NCBI GenBank assembly: GCA_019636215.1
Contig: JAHBXZ010000004.1
Location: forward strand, 248,001 to 312,000
Direction: 5' to 3'
Length of the DNA stretch: 64,000 nucleotides
Source: Planctomycetota bacterium
GTDB taxonomy: Bacteria > Planctomycetota > UBA8742 > UBA2392
Position numbers and translations under genes: made by a program. The notes below the pieces were generated by a model that was not told the DNA's origin, did not search any database, and saw only the letters and a list, made by a program, of their open reading frames with translations. Below are positions 8,513-16,975 of this stretch, piece by piece; the first letter of the stretch is position 1, and each line of letters begins with the position of its first letter.

Positions 8513-8536
8513 GGCCCCCGCGTTTCCGCGGGGGCC
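8513..8536 (-). terminator. rho-independent terminator after the E2 gene
   Basis: Perfect 10-bp stem GGCCCCCGCG/CGCGGGGGCC with a 4-nt loop; on the minus strand it is followed by TTT. It lies 21 bp after the stop codon of the E2 gene. Confidence 0.75.
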
Positions 8537-8556
8537 CATTGTTAGGTTGCCGTGCT

Positions 8557-9978
8557 CTAGCCCAGTCGGCGTTCCAGACCTGTGCTGGCGGTGTCGAAGT
8601 TCTGCAGTTCGTCTTCAATCGCCATCATGAAGCGGCCCGCCAGCGCGCCGTCCACCAGCCGGTGGTCGAACGCGAGCGACAGGTAGACCATGTCGCGGAA
8701 ACCCCAACTGTCTTCGGTCACCATCACCGGGCGCTTGACGATCTTGCCCGCGCCCATGATGGCGCTTTCGGGCTGGTTGATCAGAGGCATGCCCATGATC
8801 GGCCCGAAACTGCCCACGTTAGTAAGGGTGAATGTGCCGCCGCTGGTGTCGTCGGGGTTCAGCTTGCCGGACTTGGCCCGTTTGCCCAGGTCTTCCACCG
8901 CGGTGGCGATGCCCACCAGATTCAGGTTCTGGCAGTTCTTGATGTTCGGGACAATCAGGTCACCGCTGTCGAGTGCCACGGCAAAGCCGTAGTTCACGAA
9001 CTTCTTGATGATGACCTCGTCGCCGTTGATCATCGAGTTGACCATCGGGAAGCGTTCCAGCGCGCGGCAACTGGCCCAGATGAAAAAGCTGGTGTAGGTC
9101 AGGTTGAAGCCGTACTCACTTTTGAAGCGGTTCTTGATGCTCTCGCGGAACTTCACGATCCTGGTCAGGTCGACTTCGTGCACCTGGTTCACGTGCGCCG
9201 CAGTATCAATCGTGTTGCGCATGGCCTTGACGATGGCCTTGCGCACCGTGGACATCTTCACCACTTCGACGGGCTTGCCGGCCAGGCCGAGTTGTTCCAG
9301 CGACTTCTTTTCGCCGAACGCCGAACGCGCCACCGGCGCGGGGCCAGTGCTTGCGGGGGCGTGGGTCGGCTGCGCGGGCGCGCCGACTTCCATGACACGG
9401 GCCACGGGCGCGGCCGTGCGGTTGCCAAGGTAGGCTTCGAGATCCTTGCGGCTGATGCGGCCGTCTTTGCCGCTGCCGGGCAGGTTTTCGATCTCTTCCA
9501 GGGCCACGCCGGCTTCCTGGGCCATGGCGCGGACCACCGGCGAATAGAAGCGCTTGCCATCGGTGCGCGGTACAGGAGTGTTGCCGGCGCGGGCAGGTGA
9601 ATGGCCGTTGCCGCCGTGGCTAACGCTGGCCGGAGCGGCGCTGGCGGCGCTGCTCGCGGCGGCTGGGGCCGGGGCCGCCTTCGTAGGGTTTGCCGCGGGC
9701 GCGGGCGAAGCCGCAGGCGCCGAGACACCGGCCGTGGCGCTGTCGCTGATGCGGGCGATCACCTTGCCGACTTCGACCACATCGTCGGTCTTGTACAGGA
9801 TTTCCGTCAGCACACCGCCGGCGGGGGCGGGCACTTCGCTGTCCACTTTGTCGGTGCTGATCTCGAGGACAATCTCGTCCTTCTTGACCTTGTCGCCGAC
9901 GTTCTTGGTCCACTTGACAATCGTGGCTTCGGCAATGGATTCGCCCATCTTGGGCATCAGCATGTCGATGGTGGCCAT
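8557..9978 (-). CDS. 2-oxo acid dehydrogenase complex E2, dihydrolipoyl acyltransferase (473 aa)
   Basis: Core acyltransferase of a pyruvate, branched-chain or 2-oxoglutarate dehydrogenase complex. Domain order: N-terminal lipoyl domain (residues 1-80, lipoyl Lys44 in STDKVDSEV), an Ala/Pro linker, a peripheral-subunit-binding domain (about 143-180: SPVVRAMAQEAGVALEEI, GSGKDGRISRKDLEAYL), a second linker and the catalytic domain ending in LAFDHRLVDG (His439, Asp443). One lipoyl domain only. No E1 or E3 gene is nearby, so the substrate cannot be fixed; overall pattern fits a branched-chain or 2-oxoglutarate E2 at least as well as pyruvate. Followed by a strong terminator. Confidence 0.93.
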   Translation of the reverse strand: MATIDMLMPKMGESIAEATIVKWTKNVGDKVKKDEIVLEISTDKVDSEVPAPAGGVLTEILYKTDDVVEVGKVIARISDSATAGVSAPAASPAPAANPTKAAPAPAAASSAASAAPASVSHGGNGHSPARAGNTPVPRTDGKRFYSPVVRAMAQEAGVALEEIENLPGSGKDGRISRKDLEAYLGNRTAAPVARVMEVGAPAQPTHAPASTGPAPVARSAFGEKKSLEQLGLAGKPVEVVKMSTVRKAIVKAMRNTIDTAAHVNQVHEVDLTRIVKFRESIKNRFKSEYGFNLTYTSFFIWASCRALERFPMVNSMINGDEVIIKKFVNYGFAVALDSGDLIVPNIKNCQNLNLVGIATAVEDLGKRAKSGKLNPDDTSGGTFTLTNVGSFGPIMGMPLINQPESAIMGAGKIVKRPVMVTEDSWGFRDMVYLSLAFDHRLVDGALAGRFMMAIEDELQNFDTASTGLERRLG

Positions 9979-10068
9979 GGCATTCCTTGTAAGGCTGCAG
10001 AGTCGGGCCAGAACATAACACTGGCCCCATGCGTTGCCATCCCCCGTGGAATCGGCTTGACGGCGCGG

Positions 10069-10695
10069 TCAGGAGGCGTATTCGGCGGTCACGTCCGCAA
10101 TCAGTTTCGGCCACTGGCCCTTCTTCTGGGCTTCGCTGTGGTAAGGCTCGCCCTGGCTGACTCCGGGGCACAGCAGTTCAACGCCGAGCTCGCCAACCAA
10201 CGCCAGGCTTTTGGCCATGGTCTTGCGCTTGGCCTGGCCGCAGAACACGGCCCAGCCCTTGGCCGTGTGGCACAAAAAGTCGCCCGTGAACAGCGTGGCC
10301 GTCTTGCCGCCGGCCCAGAAGTAGCACAGGCCGCCGTCGGCGTGGCCGGGCGTGTGCAGGGCCAGCAGGTCCTTCTCCAGTTGGGTGCGTGCGCCCAGGG
10401 CTTCCAGTTTGGCGGCCTTGCAGCGGGTTTTTACCTTGGCCTTGTCGCTTTCGTGGCAGACCAGCGTGGCACCAAAGTGGTTGGCGACCTTGCCGTGCCA
10501 GGCGTTGGCGAAGTGGATGTCCGTCAGCAGCACGCGCGAAAGGCCGCCCAGCTTCTCAATCTCGGGCAGGATGTCGCTGACATCGGCACAGGCCACCAGC
10601 AGGTTGCCGCCCTTGCGACGCAGCAGCCACGAGAAGTTTGTCCAGTCGCCGCGGCTGACCGTGTGCAGGTGCAGGTCAGCAGAGATCGCTTCCAT
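10069..10695 (-). CDS. metallo-beta-lactamase-fold protein with degenerate metal site (208 aa)
   Basis: The fold is suggested by the order LLTDIHFANAWHG - CHESD - LHTPGHADGG - LFTGDFL, which matches the loops of metallo-beta-lactamase-fold hydrolases. The canonical HxHxDH is replaced by D-I-H-F-A-N, keeping one of the four ligands, while the later His (TPGHADGG) and Asp (TGDF) are kept; the last ligand motif is not evident. It may therefore bind one metal or none. Start ATG 10695 has GAGG about 7 nt upstream. It follows the Rieske gene by only 9 bp on the same strand, which suggests a joint function. Substrate unknown. Confidence 0.7.
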   Translation of the reverse strand: MEAISADLHLHTVSRGDWTNFSWLLRRKGGNLLVACADVSDILPEIEKLGGLSRVLLTDIHFANAWHGKVANHFGATLVCHESDKAKVKTRCKAAKLEALGARTQLEKDLLALHTPGHADGGLCYFWAGGKTATLFTGDFLCHTAKGWAVFCGQAKRKTMAKSLALVGELGVELLCPGVSQGEPYHSEAQKKGQWPKLIADVTAEYAS

Positions 10696-10704
10696 AGGGT
10701 GGCC

Positions 10705-11016
10705 TCAAGGCAGGTCAATGAAGACTTCGCCGTTTTCGACGCGGACAGGATAGCTGGGAATACAGATGTGGTCGCTCATCAGGCTGACGCCGGTGCGCAG
10801 GTCGAACTGCCAGCCGTGCCAGGGGCAGGTCAGCACGCCGCGTTCCACGCTGCCTTCCTCAATTGGTGAATCCATGTGCGGGCAGTTGTTCTGCAGGGCG
10901 AAAAACTGGCCGGCCACGTTGAACAGCGCGCAGCCGATGCCATCGGGCAGGTCAAAGTGCCTGGCCTTGCCCGGCCCGGGCGCGTCCTGAAGCAGGCAAA
11001 GGCGGGCAGACGGCAT
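10705..11016 (-). CDS. Rieske [2Fe-2S] protein, small ferredoxin type (103 aa)
   Basis: Stand-alone Rieske domain of the NirD/dioxygenase-ferredoxin type, an electron carrier in the cytoplasm. The two ligand pairs are C-x-H in NNCPHMDSP (Cys45, His47) and C-x2-H in LTCPWHGWQFD (Cys64, His67), with spacing normal for the family. No signal peptide. Start ATG 11016 has AAGG 6 nt upstream. It is the first gene after tRNA-Met and is followed by the degenerate metallo-beta-lactamase-fold gene 9 bp later. Partner oxidoreductase not present in the window. Confidence 0.93.
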   Translation of the reverse strand: MPSARLCLLQDAPGPGKARHFDLPDGIGCALFNVAGQFFALQNNCPHMDSPIEEGSVERGVLTCPWHGWQFDLRTGVSLMSDHICIPSYPVRVENGEVFIDLP

Positions 11017-11028
11017 GGCAGCCTTAGG

Positions 11029-11062
11029 AAAGCGGGGAGGGGCCGGTGGCCTCTCCCCGCTT
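11029..11062 (-). terminator. terminator hairpin after tRNA-Met
   Basis: Long stem (about 15 bp with one mismatch, AAGCGGGGAG arm against CTCCCCGCTT) with a short GGT loop; on the minus strand it is followed by TCCT. It lies between the tRNA 3' end and the Rieske start codon. Confidence 0.6.
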
Positions 11063-11072
11063 GCTTACCGGT

Positions 11073-11149
11073 TGGTAGCTGGGGCCGGAGTCGAACCGGC
11101 GACCTTAGGGTTATGAATCCTATGCTCTAACCACCTGAGCTACCCAGCC
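11073..11149 (-). tRNA. tRNA-Met (CAT anticodon), elongator type
   Basis: 77-nt cloverleaf with CCA encoded. Acceptor GGCTGGG pairs with CCCAGCT (one G-T), D-arm TAGCTCAGGTGGTTAGAGC, anticodon loop TTCATAA (anticodon CAT) and T-arm GCCGGTTCGACTCCGGC. G1 and the lack of three G-C pairs at the base of the anticodon stem exclude the initiator. A CAT anticodon could also be the lysidine-modified tRNA-Ile2, but the overall pattern looks like elongator Met. The last anticodon-stem pair is A-C. Confidence 0.9.
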
Positions 11150-11583
11150 ACATGCCGGGAAAGGTAGCAATGGCGGCCCTGCGCGCAAGCCGTGGCGTGG
11201 CGACGGCATGGGGCATCGGGGTTCGGGAATTGGGCACTGGGGTTCTGGCTTCGAACTCGGAACACCGGTCCTGTTGTGACGACCCCAGGCCCCACGCCTG
11301 CTGCCCCTTTCTGTCACGTACTTGTCACCCGCTTTGTCATGGAATCAATGTCGCTCGTGGTGCAGGGCATCAGCGGCGCCGCCAGCAGCGCTTTTCTTCG
11401 CGCCTTGCGTGAACTCCGCGGCTTGACGAAGTGCTTTTGTTGTTCGATGGCAACGGCGTTACGCGAACGCGGCGACGGTGCGCGACGTTGCGCAAGGAAC
11501 GGCGATGGCCCCGCGCTTCCGCCTTGCCTATGCTTCGGCGGACCGGTGCGGCTAATGTCTTACTCCTGCTTCGCGCCTGCCGC
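11150..11583. other. intergenic region without recognisable gene
   Basis: 434 bp between tRNA-Met and the unknown 211-aa gene. Open frames exist on both strands, but none has a start signal or a recognisable product. A stretch near 11218-11262 consists of G-rich words (GGGGTTCGGGAATTGGG and relatives) like those in other gaps of this window, probably a decayed repeat. Confidence 0.5.
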
Positions 11584-12219
11584 TCACGCCGTGGCCTTGC
11601 GCCGGCGTTCTTCCCAGGTGCGCACCAGGTAGCTTTCCAGCATCTTGACCATCTGCACCATGTTCATGTTCTCGCGCAGGGCGCGTTCCTGCAGCGGCTG
11701 CCAGGCCTCAAGGCTGATCTGGTCGACATACACCTCTTCGTGCAGGATCTTCAGGTCCCGCGCCGTCAGCGGCACTTGCTCGGGCGGCAGGTTCGTGTTG
11801 TCGGCCGCGGCGGGTTCCGGCATGGCGTCGGGCAGGCCATGCTGGTGCCTTGCCCCGGTCGGCGGTTCCATCGGCGGCAGGCCGGTTTGCGCCAGGGGCT
11901 GCTGCGCCACCAGCTGCGCGCGCAGGGCCTGCACCATCGGGGATTCCTCGGCCAAAGGCCCCGCCTGCCAGGCGTTGTGCGAGGCCCGGCTGACCTCGCA
12001 GATGTCCATGCCGCAGGCGGCAATCAGCCTCAGGCGCGCGGCGGCAAAGCACTTGTCCCACAGGGTGTCCAGGTACTGCGTGGCCTCTACGGCCATTTGC
12101 ATGGCGCGCAGGCTTTCGCGCGGGTGAATGCGCAGCTTGGACTGCGGGTCTTCCGCAAGGCGCTGCAGTTCGCGGTCGCCGGCGTCGGCGATGTTTGTGT
12201 AGCGTTGCATGTTGGCCAC
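11584..12219 (-). CDS. helical protein of unknown function (211 aa)
   Basis: I do not recognise the family. The N-terminal 75 residues are helical (QRYTNIADAGDRELQRLAED, then LRAMQMAVEATQYLDTLWDK); a Pro/Ala-rich linker follows at about 95-150, and the C-terminus is again helical (DQISLEAWQPLQERALREN and MVQMVKMLESYLVRTWEERR). No signal peptide. The GTG start at 12219 lies 3 nt after the stop of a 38-residue ORF with an excellent ribosome-binding site, so translation probably depends on coupling; an ATG at 12210 is the alternative. A linker flanked by helices suggests a scaffold or DNA/phage-packaging-like protein, but this is speculation. Confidence 0.55.
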   Translation of the reverse strand: MANMQRYTNIADAGDRELQRLAEDPQSKLRIHPRESLRAMQMAVEATQYLDTLWDKCFAAARLRLIAACGMDICEVSRASHNAWQAGPLAEESPMVQALRAQLVAQQPLAQTGLPPMEPPTGARHQHGLPDAMPEPAAADNTNLPPEQVPLTARDLKILHEEVYVDQISLEAWQPLQERALRENMNMVQMVKMLESYLVRTWEERRRKATA

Positions 12220-12222
12220 AAT

Positions 12223-12339
12223 CTAGGGGCCGTTGCGGCGCTCGAATTCCTCGTTGGCAACGCGAAAGACGAAGTCCCGGCGTTCGCCCGCGGGCATGCA
12301 GTGGGCGGCGTCGGTGGCTGAGATGGTCTCTGAGGGCAT
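12223..12339 (-). CDS. 38-residue small ORF upstream of the 211-aa gene
   Basis: ATG at 12339 with GGAGG 6 nt upstream, one of the best ribosome-binding sites in the window. The product (about 38 aa) starts MPSETISATDA, has CMPAGERRDF in the middle and ends EEFERRNGP; it is charged and soluble. Its TAG stop lies 3 nt before the GTG of the 211-aa gene, so the two form a tight coupled pair. It may be a real small partner protein or a leader ORF that sets expression of the next gene. Confidence 0.5.
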   Translation of the reverse strand: MPSETISATDAAHCMPAGERRDFVFRVANEEFERRNGP

Positions 12340-12744
12340 GTGGGCCTCCGTGGTTTGCGACCCAGTGTAAGACCCCCTGCGACATCCCCGGCGGTTCTGG
12401 GCGTCTTGGCGAAATGCCGCGGCAGTTCAACGGCATCAGCTTCACGCCAAGGGCGCCAAGACCGACAAGCGCGACAACAGCGTTTGACCCCAGATGGACT
12501 GGCGCTGCCCGGCGGGTTGGCGCGGGGCAGGCCCCTGGCTGCAAACACGGGCCTGTTAGTGCCCGCTGCCTGCTGGCCTGCGCTGTTGGGGCGCAAATGC
12601 CGGCGGCTCAACGCGACCCATGCGCAGTTCCGAATTGCATGAGCCAGGAATTCGGGGTCGGGAGCAGCTGCCGGCCTTGTTTCCTGCCTTCCGACTTCGA
12701 ACTCCTGCCTTGCCGGAAACCTGCCAACCAACCATGAACGTGCT
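12340..12744. other. intergenic region without recognisable gene
   Basis: 405 bp between the 38-residue ORF and the MFS transporter gene. No convincing coding frame or terminator. The part at 12650-12720 contains word-like repeats (GACTTCGAACTCCTGCC type) resembling the decayed element near 11220. Confidence 0.4.
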
Positions 12745-14064
12745 TTACGACGGGTCGGGCACGGGCGGGTCGCGGCGGCTTATGCGCTCTACCTGCACCA
12801 GCTTGTAGCGCCGGGCGCGATTGAGCCCGGGCAGGATGGCAAGTTCCACGCCGATGGCGACCACATAGCAGGCAATCGTCGCGCCGATCACAATGCGGAA
12901 GCGTCCGTCGTCGGCGGCAATCAGGTAGCCCGACAGAAAGTTTGCCAGCGTGAAGAACATGTGCCGGCTGGTGTGCACCCACACGGCCACGGCGTTGCGG
13001 TCGCGCTCGTCGGCGACTTCCTGCGCGAATTGCTTGTAGATCGGGTCGCTGGAATTCATCAGGCATTGCCGCGCGATGAACGCGATCACCGCCAGGTACA
13101 GGTGATTGCCCAGGGCAAGCTCGATGAAAAACGGCAGGCTCAGAATCTGGCTGGCGATCATCACCTTCACCGGCCCGAAACGCTTGACCAGCGGCGGCTG
13201 AATCAAGTAGCTGAAGACCAGCAGCCCGAACATGGCCATGAAGATCGGCGCAATTTGCTGCGGCGTCAGGCCCCACTCGTTCTTGAAGTACATGTTAAAG
13301 AACGGGATCGTCAGCCCCGCGCCGATGCCGATGATCATTTCAGGCAGGCCAAGCAACAGCAGCTTGCGCTTGTCGTGCACCTTGAACAGTTGCCGGATCG
13401 ATTTGCCGGCGCCCTCGGCCTTTTCTTCGCGGATCAGGCTGATGGGCAGAATCGCGATCAGCACAAACCCCGCGGCCACCAGCAGCGTGGCGCGATAGCC
13501 GAACATGTTGCCGGCAATCGTCTGCCCCATGAAGCCTATGTTGTCGCCCGCAAAATCGGCAAAGCGGCGCTGCAGTTCGCCTGAAAGAAAGCTGCCGATG
13601 AACCCCGACAACGGCCAGCTTACGGCACTCTGGAAGGCAAATGCGAACACCCGCGACTGCATGCTGGTGTTGCGCATCAGAAACGGCGCACCCAGGGCCA
13701 TGTTCAGGCTCATGCTGATGCCGGCCGCAAATGCCGCGCCCTGAAAAATCTCGAGTGTGCCCAGCAGGCCTTGCAGCGCAAAGCCGCATGCGTTCACGAT
13801 CACAATGCAAACCAGCAGAGTCTTGGCGCGAAAACGCCCGATCAACGCCAGTGCCGGTATGGCAATCAAAAGGCCGCCCAGGCTGTTGAAGGCCTGCACG
13901 CTGGTGACGGCCGGGTCGGGCAGATTCAGGTCCACCAGGTACTGGTTGCGCAGCACCATGAAGATCTGGCGGCCGATGCCCATCACCAGCGCCGCGCACA
14001 GAAACAGCCAGATGTTGCGCGACAGCAGCTTTAGCCCGCGGATGTACTCGATCACTCCGCGCAT
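12745..14064 (-). CDS. major facilitator superfamily transporter (439 aa)
   Basis: Polytopic inner-membrane protein with about twelve hydrophobic segments in two halves separated by a charged loop near residue 220 (REEKAEGAGKSIRQLFKVHD), the usual MFS layout. The first cytoplasmic loop has GRFRAKTLL in the position of the MFS motif A. Substrate unknown. The ATG at 14064 shares one base with the TGA of pabB (TGATG), so the two are translationally coupled; that start removes a 19-residue extension that would overlap pabB. Being coupled to pabB does not by itself indicate folate or aromatic-compound transport. Confidence 0.85.
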   Translation of the reverse strand: MRGVIEYIRGLKLLSRNIWLFLCAALVMGIGRQIFMVLRNQYLVDLNLPDPAVTSVQAFNSLGGLLIAIPALALIGRFRAKTLLVCIVIVNACGFALQGLLGTLEIFQGAAFAAGISMSLNMALGAPFLMRNTSMQSRVFAFAFQSAVSWPLSGFIGSFLSGELQRRFADFAGDNIGFMGQTIAGNMFGYRATLLVAAGFVLIAILPISLIREEKAEGAGKSIRQLFKVHDKRKLLLLGLPEMIIGIGAGLTIPFFNMYFKNEWGLTPQQIAPIFMAMFGLLVFSYLIQPPLVKRFGPVKVMIASQILSLPFFIELALGNHLYLAVIAFIARQCLMNSSDPIYKQFAQEVADERDRNAVAVWVHTSRHMFFTLANFLSGYLIAADDGRFRIVIGATIACYVVAIGVELAILPGLNRARRYKLVQVERISRRDPPVPDPS

Positions 14065-15449
14065 CAGCGGCCCTCCAGCAGGTCGCGCAGGGCAGCGCCC
14101 TTGGCCTCGGTTTCGTCCCACTCAGATTGCGGGTCGCTGGCCCAGGTGATGCCACCGCCCACATGGAAACTCACGCGGCCGGGCTCAACCAGCAGGGTGC
14201 GGATCAGCACGCTGGCCTGCAGGTCGCCGGTGGGGGCCAGCCAGAACAGGCCGCCGGTGTAGGGGCCGCGGCGCACGGGCTCGAGGTTGTGGATGATCTC
14301 CAGCGCGCGTTTCTTGGGGCAGCCGCTGATACTGCCGCCGGGAAAGGTGGCGCGCAGCATGTCGGTGGGGGTGACGCCTTCCTTTAACTGGCCCTCAACG
14401 GTGGCCTGCAGGTGATGCACACGCTCGAAACTATGCAGGCCGTGCGTGCGCGGCACCTTGACCGTGCCGGGCACGCAGACGCGCGACAGGTCGTTGCGTT
14501 CAAGGTCCACGATCATGGTCAGTTCGGCGCGGTCTTTTTCGGATTGCGCCAGTTCGTCGCGCAGCCTGGCGTCCTGCGTGGCGTCGGGGCTGCGCGGGCG
14601 CGTGCCCTTGATAGGCCGGGTGGTGACTTTGCTGCCTGAGACCTCAAGGAAACTCTCGGGCGAACTTGACAGCACGGCGCGGCCGTTGCCGCAATCCAGA
14701 AAGCCGCAGTAAGGCGCGGCGTTGCGTGCCCGCAGACGCAGGTAGAGGTCGGCGGCGTCGGCTTGGCCGGGGTAGACGACTTCGCGGGTCAGGTTGGCCT
14801 GGTAGATGTCGCCCTGGCGGATGTGTTCGCGCACGGACTGCACATCGCGCAGAAACGCATCGCGACTGGTGGAAAGCACGGGCGCGCCAAGCTGGGTCGG
14901 GCGCGGTGCCGGCAGTGGCTTTTCGAACAAACCCCAAAGGTCGCCGGCCAGCCATGCAATGTCGCCAGGCCCGCCCGGCGCGCCGCGTAACAGGCGAAGT
15001 TCGGGCTGGCCCTGCGCGGGCAGGCGCAGCACCCAGGGATAGAACCCGGCCTGCAGGTCCGGGAATTGGGGGCCGCCGACTTTTGGTGGCGGCAGTTTCT
15101 CGATGCTGGTGCGCAGGTCAAAGCCAAGCAGACCGGCCCAGCCGCCGCAAAAACCGGCGTCGGTGGGTGGTTCCAGCAGAGGGCATTCCTGGTGGGTGAA
15201 GCGCTCGACGCGTTCGAACACTTCCAGCGCGTCGCCTTCCAGGCGGCTGGCGAACTTGCCGCGCTGGAACAGGGCGGCCTGGCCGGTGCATTGCAGCAGC
15301 ATGACGGGTGCAAAGCTGAGCCAACTGTCGCCGCCGCCGCTGGCGCTGTCAAAGAAGACACAGAAGGGCTGGCGCAGGGCGATCTGCAGAAGCTCCGGCA
15401 CCGGCCGTGGGGAATCAAACGGGATCGATTGATAGAGCAGCGGCTGCAT
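14064..15449 (-). CDS. pabB: aminodeoxychorismate synthase component I (461 aa)
   Basis: Converts chorismate and ammonia to 4-amino-4-deoxychorismate for p-aminobenzoate and folate synthesis, normally with the glutaminase PabA. The chorismate-binding core is clear: PIKGT, ERNDLSRVC, and FPGGSISGCPKKRALEI followed by GPYTGG. The Lys in PIKGT is the PabB-specific nucleophile; TrpE has Ala there (PIAGT), which settles PabB over anthranilate synthase. N-terminal half is diverged as usual. ATG 15449 was chosen because the upstream extension is low-complexity and unlike the family. pabA and pabC are not in the window. Coupled to the MFS gene. Confidence 0.92.
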   Translation of the reverse strand: MQPLLYQSIPFDSPRPVPELLQIALRQPFCVFFDSASGGGDSWLSFAPVMLLQCTGQAALFQRGKFASRLEGDALEVFERVERFTHQECPLLEPPTDAGFCGGWAGLLGFDLRTSIEKLPPPKVGGPQFPDLQAGFYPWVLRLPAQGQPELRLLRGAPGGPGDIAWLAGDLWGLFEKPLPAPRPTQLGAPVLSTSRDAFLRDVQSVREHIRQGDIYQANLTREVVYPGQADAADLYLRLRARNAAPYCGFLDCGNGRAVLSSSPESFLEVSGSKVTTRPIKGTRPRSPDATQDARLRDELAQSEKDRAELTMIVDLERNDLSRVCVPGTVKVPRTHGLHSFERVHHLQATVEGQLKEGVTPTDMLRATFPGGSISGCPKKRALEIIHNLEPVRRGPYTGGLFWLAPTGDLQASVLIRTLLVEPGRVSFHVGGGITWASDPQSEWDETEAKGAALRDLLEGR

Positions 15450-15517
15450 CGGCGCGAACGTTAGCAAGCACAGGGCAGGCGGGCAGGGCCAGTGTGTGCG
15501 CAGCCACAGGGCCAGTT

Positions 15518-15571
15518 GGGGGTGGTTCGGGGTTCGGTGGCCGAAGGTCGATTCCCGCACCCCGACCCCCC
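15518..15571. repeat. imperfect inverted repeat of G-rich/C-rich words
   Basis: A G-rich arm (GGGGTGGTTCGGGGTTCGG, about 15519-15537) faces a C-rich arm (CCCGCACCCCGACCCCCC, 15554-15571). It resembles the word-repeat arms seen in the gcv region and may be a decayed element upstream of the toroid cluster. Confidence 0.35.
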
Positions 15572-15622
15572 TCCTCCGCCAGCATTTTCTGTTTGGTCTC
15601 GAATCCTTGGCTGCCGACTTCG

Positions 15623-15628
15623 TATAAT
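15623..15628 (+). promoter_or_regulatory. -10 box (TATAAT) upstream of the toroid cluster
   Basis: A perfect TATAAT 37 nt before the first toroid gene's ATG. No consensus -35 at 16-18 nt upstream, so the promoter may need an activator or another contact. Confidence 0.4.
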
Positions 15629-15665
15629 GAGGGTTGGCTGTAGCATCAGCCGTCTGGAGATCCGC

Positions 15666-16871
15666 ATGAACGCATTGCCCCGGTTGTTTGCGGCCATTTT
15701 TGCATGCGCCTGCATGGTTTCGCTGGCCTGGGCACAGGAAGCCCCGGCACCGGCCGCCGGCGATGGTGGCGCGGATGCCTCAGAGGCCCCGGCGCTTCGC
15801 ATCCTGAACAAAAAACACGTCAACGAAGACCTCAAGACCGCCGTCCGCAAGGGCGTCAAGCGGCTTGCCGAACTGCAGGATGCCAACGGCGCCTTCACCC
15901 GGTCAGGCGGACAGAACATCGCCATTGCCATTACCGGCCTTGCAGGCCTGGCGCTGGTTGCCAGCGGCAGCACACCCGACAAGGGCCCTCACGCCACCAA
16001 CGTGCGCAAGGCCATGGAGTACCTGCTTTCCTGCCAGGACCGCAACACCGGCTACATCACCGGCGCCAATGACGGCAGCCGCATCCATGGGCACGGATAC
16101 GCGACGCTGTTCCTGACGCAGATCCTGGGTTCGCTGCAGAACCAGGCCGAGCGCACCAAGCTGGAAAAGGCAATTCAGGACGCCGTAAAGTGCATTGAAA
16201 ACGGCCAGACCAAGTTCGGCGGCTGGGGCTATGTACCCGACGACCTGACATGGGACGAAGGCAGCACCACGGTGTGCTGCATCCAGGCGCTGCGCGCGGC
16301 CAGCGACGCCGGGATCAACGTAAAAATGAAGACGATCCAGATGGCCATCAAGTACATGTACGACACCGCTGACCAGCGGCGCTTTACCCACGAGGGCAAC
16401 GATTACACCGGGTACACCTTCCGGTATTCGCTGTCTTCGGGCTGGAACAGCGACAGCTATGCCCTGTGCGCGGCCGGCATTGCCACGCTGAACGGCATCG
16501 GCGTGTACAGCGAAGGCGCCACCTGGAAAGAACACGAAATCGGCAAGGTCTACAAGGGCGGGTTGCTGTGGCTGCGCTATAAACTGGACGACTTCAACGG
16601 CCGGCGCAAGGCGGGCCAGGGTTCTCTGGACGTCAGCCACTTCTATTACGCCCACTTTTATGCCTGCCAGGCAATGTGGAACGCGCCCGAGGACGTCTAC
16701 TTCGACGAATACTTCCCCAAGCTGCGCGACATGCTGGTCGAGGAACAGAAGCGCAACCCGGCCAACAACGGCGGCTGGGCCAGCCAGAGCTATGGCGAGG
16801 CCTACACCAGCGCCTATGCCCTGCTGATCCTGCTGGTGCCCTATCAGGTTCTGCCGCTGTACTCGAAGTAG
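15666..16871 (+). CDS. secreted alpha/alpha-toroid (prenyltransferase/squalene-oxidase repeat) protein A (401 aa)
   Basis: Exported protein: signal peptide at residues 1-23 (LFAAIFACACMVSLAWAQ) and then helical-hairpin repeats of the terpenoid-cyclase/protein-prenyltransferase toroid type (VRKGVKRLAELQDANGAF; VRKAMEYLLSCQDRNTGY; TKFGGWGYVPDDLTWDEGS). It lacks the DXDD acid motif of squalene-hopene cyclase, so no cyclase activity is claimed. Near the C-terminus, HFYYAHFYACQAMW (about 325-338) and NNGGWASQSYGEAYTSAYALL match positions in the other three toroid proteins of the cluster. RBS GGAG about 7 nt upstream. First gene of a five-gene, same-strand run to 24970. Confidence 0.85.
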   Translation: MNALPRLFAAIFACACMVSLAWAQEAPAPAAGDGGADASEAPALRILNKKHVNEDLKTAVRKGVKRLAELQDANGAFTRSGGQNIAIAITGLAGLALVASGSTPDKGPHATNVRKAMEYLLSCQDRNTGYITGANDGSRIHGHGYATLFLTQILGSLQNQAERTKLEKAIQDAVKCIENGQTKFGGWGYVPDDLTWDEGSTTVCCIQALRAASDAGINVKMKTIQMAIKYMYDTADQRRFTHEGNDYTGYTFRYSLSSGWNSDSYALCAAGIATLNGIGVYSEGATWKEHEIGKVYKGGLLWLRYKLDDFNGRRKAGQGSLDVSHFYYAHFYACQAMWNAPEDVYFDEYFPKLRDMLVEEQKRNPANNGGWASQSYGEAYTSAYALLILLVPYQVLPLYSK

Positions 16872-16963
16872 GGGCGCAATTGCACATCCGCAATGGGTAG
16901 AAATTCGTGCCCTATGCGCGACCACGAGTGTGAGTCTGTCTCGGTGGTCGCGCCTGCATGGGA

Positions 16964-16969
16964 TAGAAT
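16964..16969 (+). promoter_or_regulatory. -10-like box directly before the ATG at 16976
   Basis: TAGAAT ends 6 nt before the start codon of toroid protein B, with no Shine-Dalgarno between. Same arrangement as at 6543. No clear -35. Confidence 0.35.
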
Positions 16970-16975
16970 CCGTCC

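Noticed and set aside
11192..11632. 146-residue plus-strand frame after tRNA-Met
   Set aside because: No ribosome-binding site, no recognisable family, and it runs into the real minus-strand gene.
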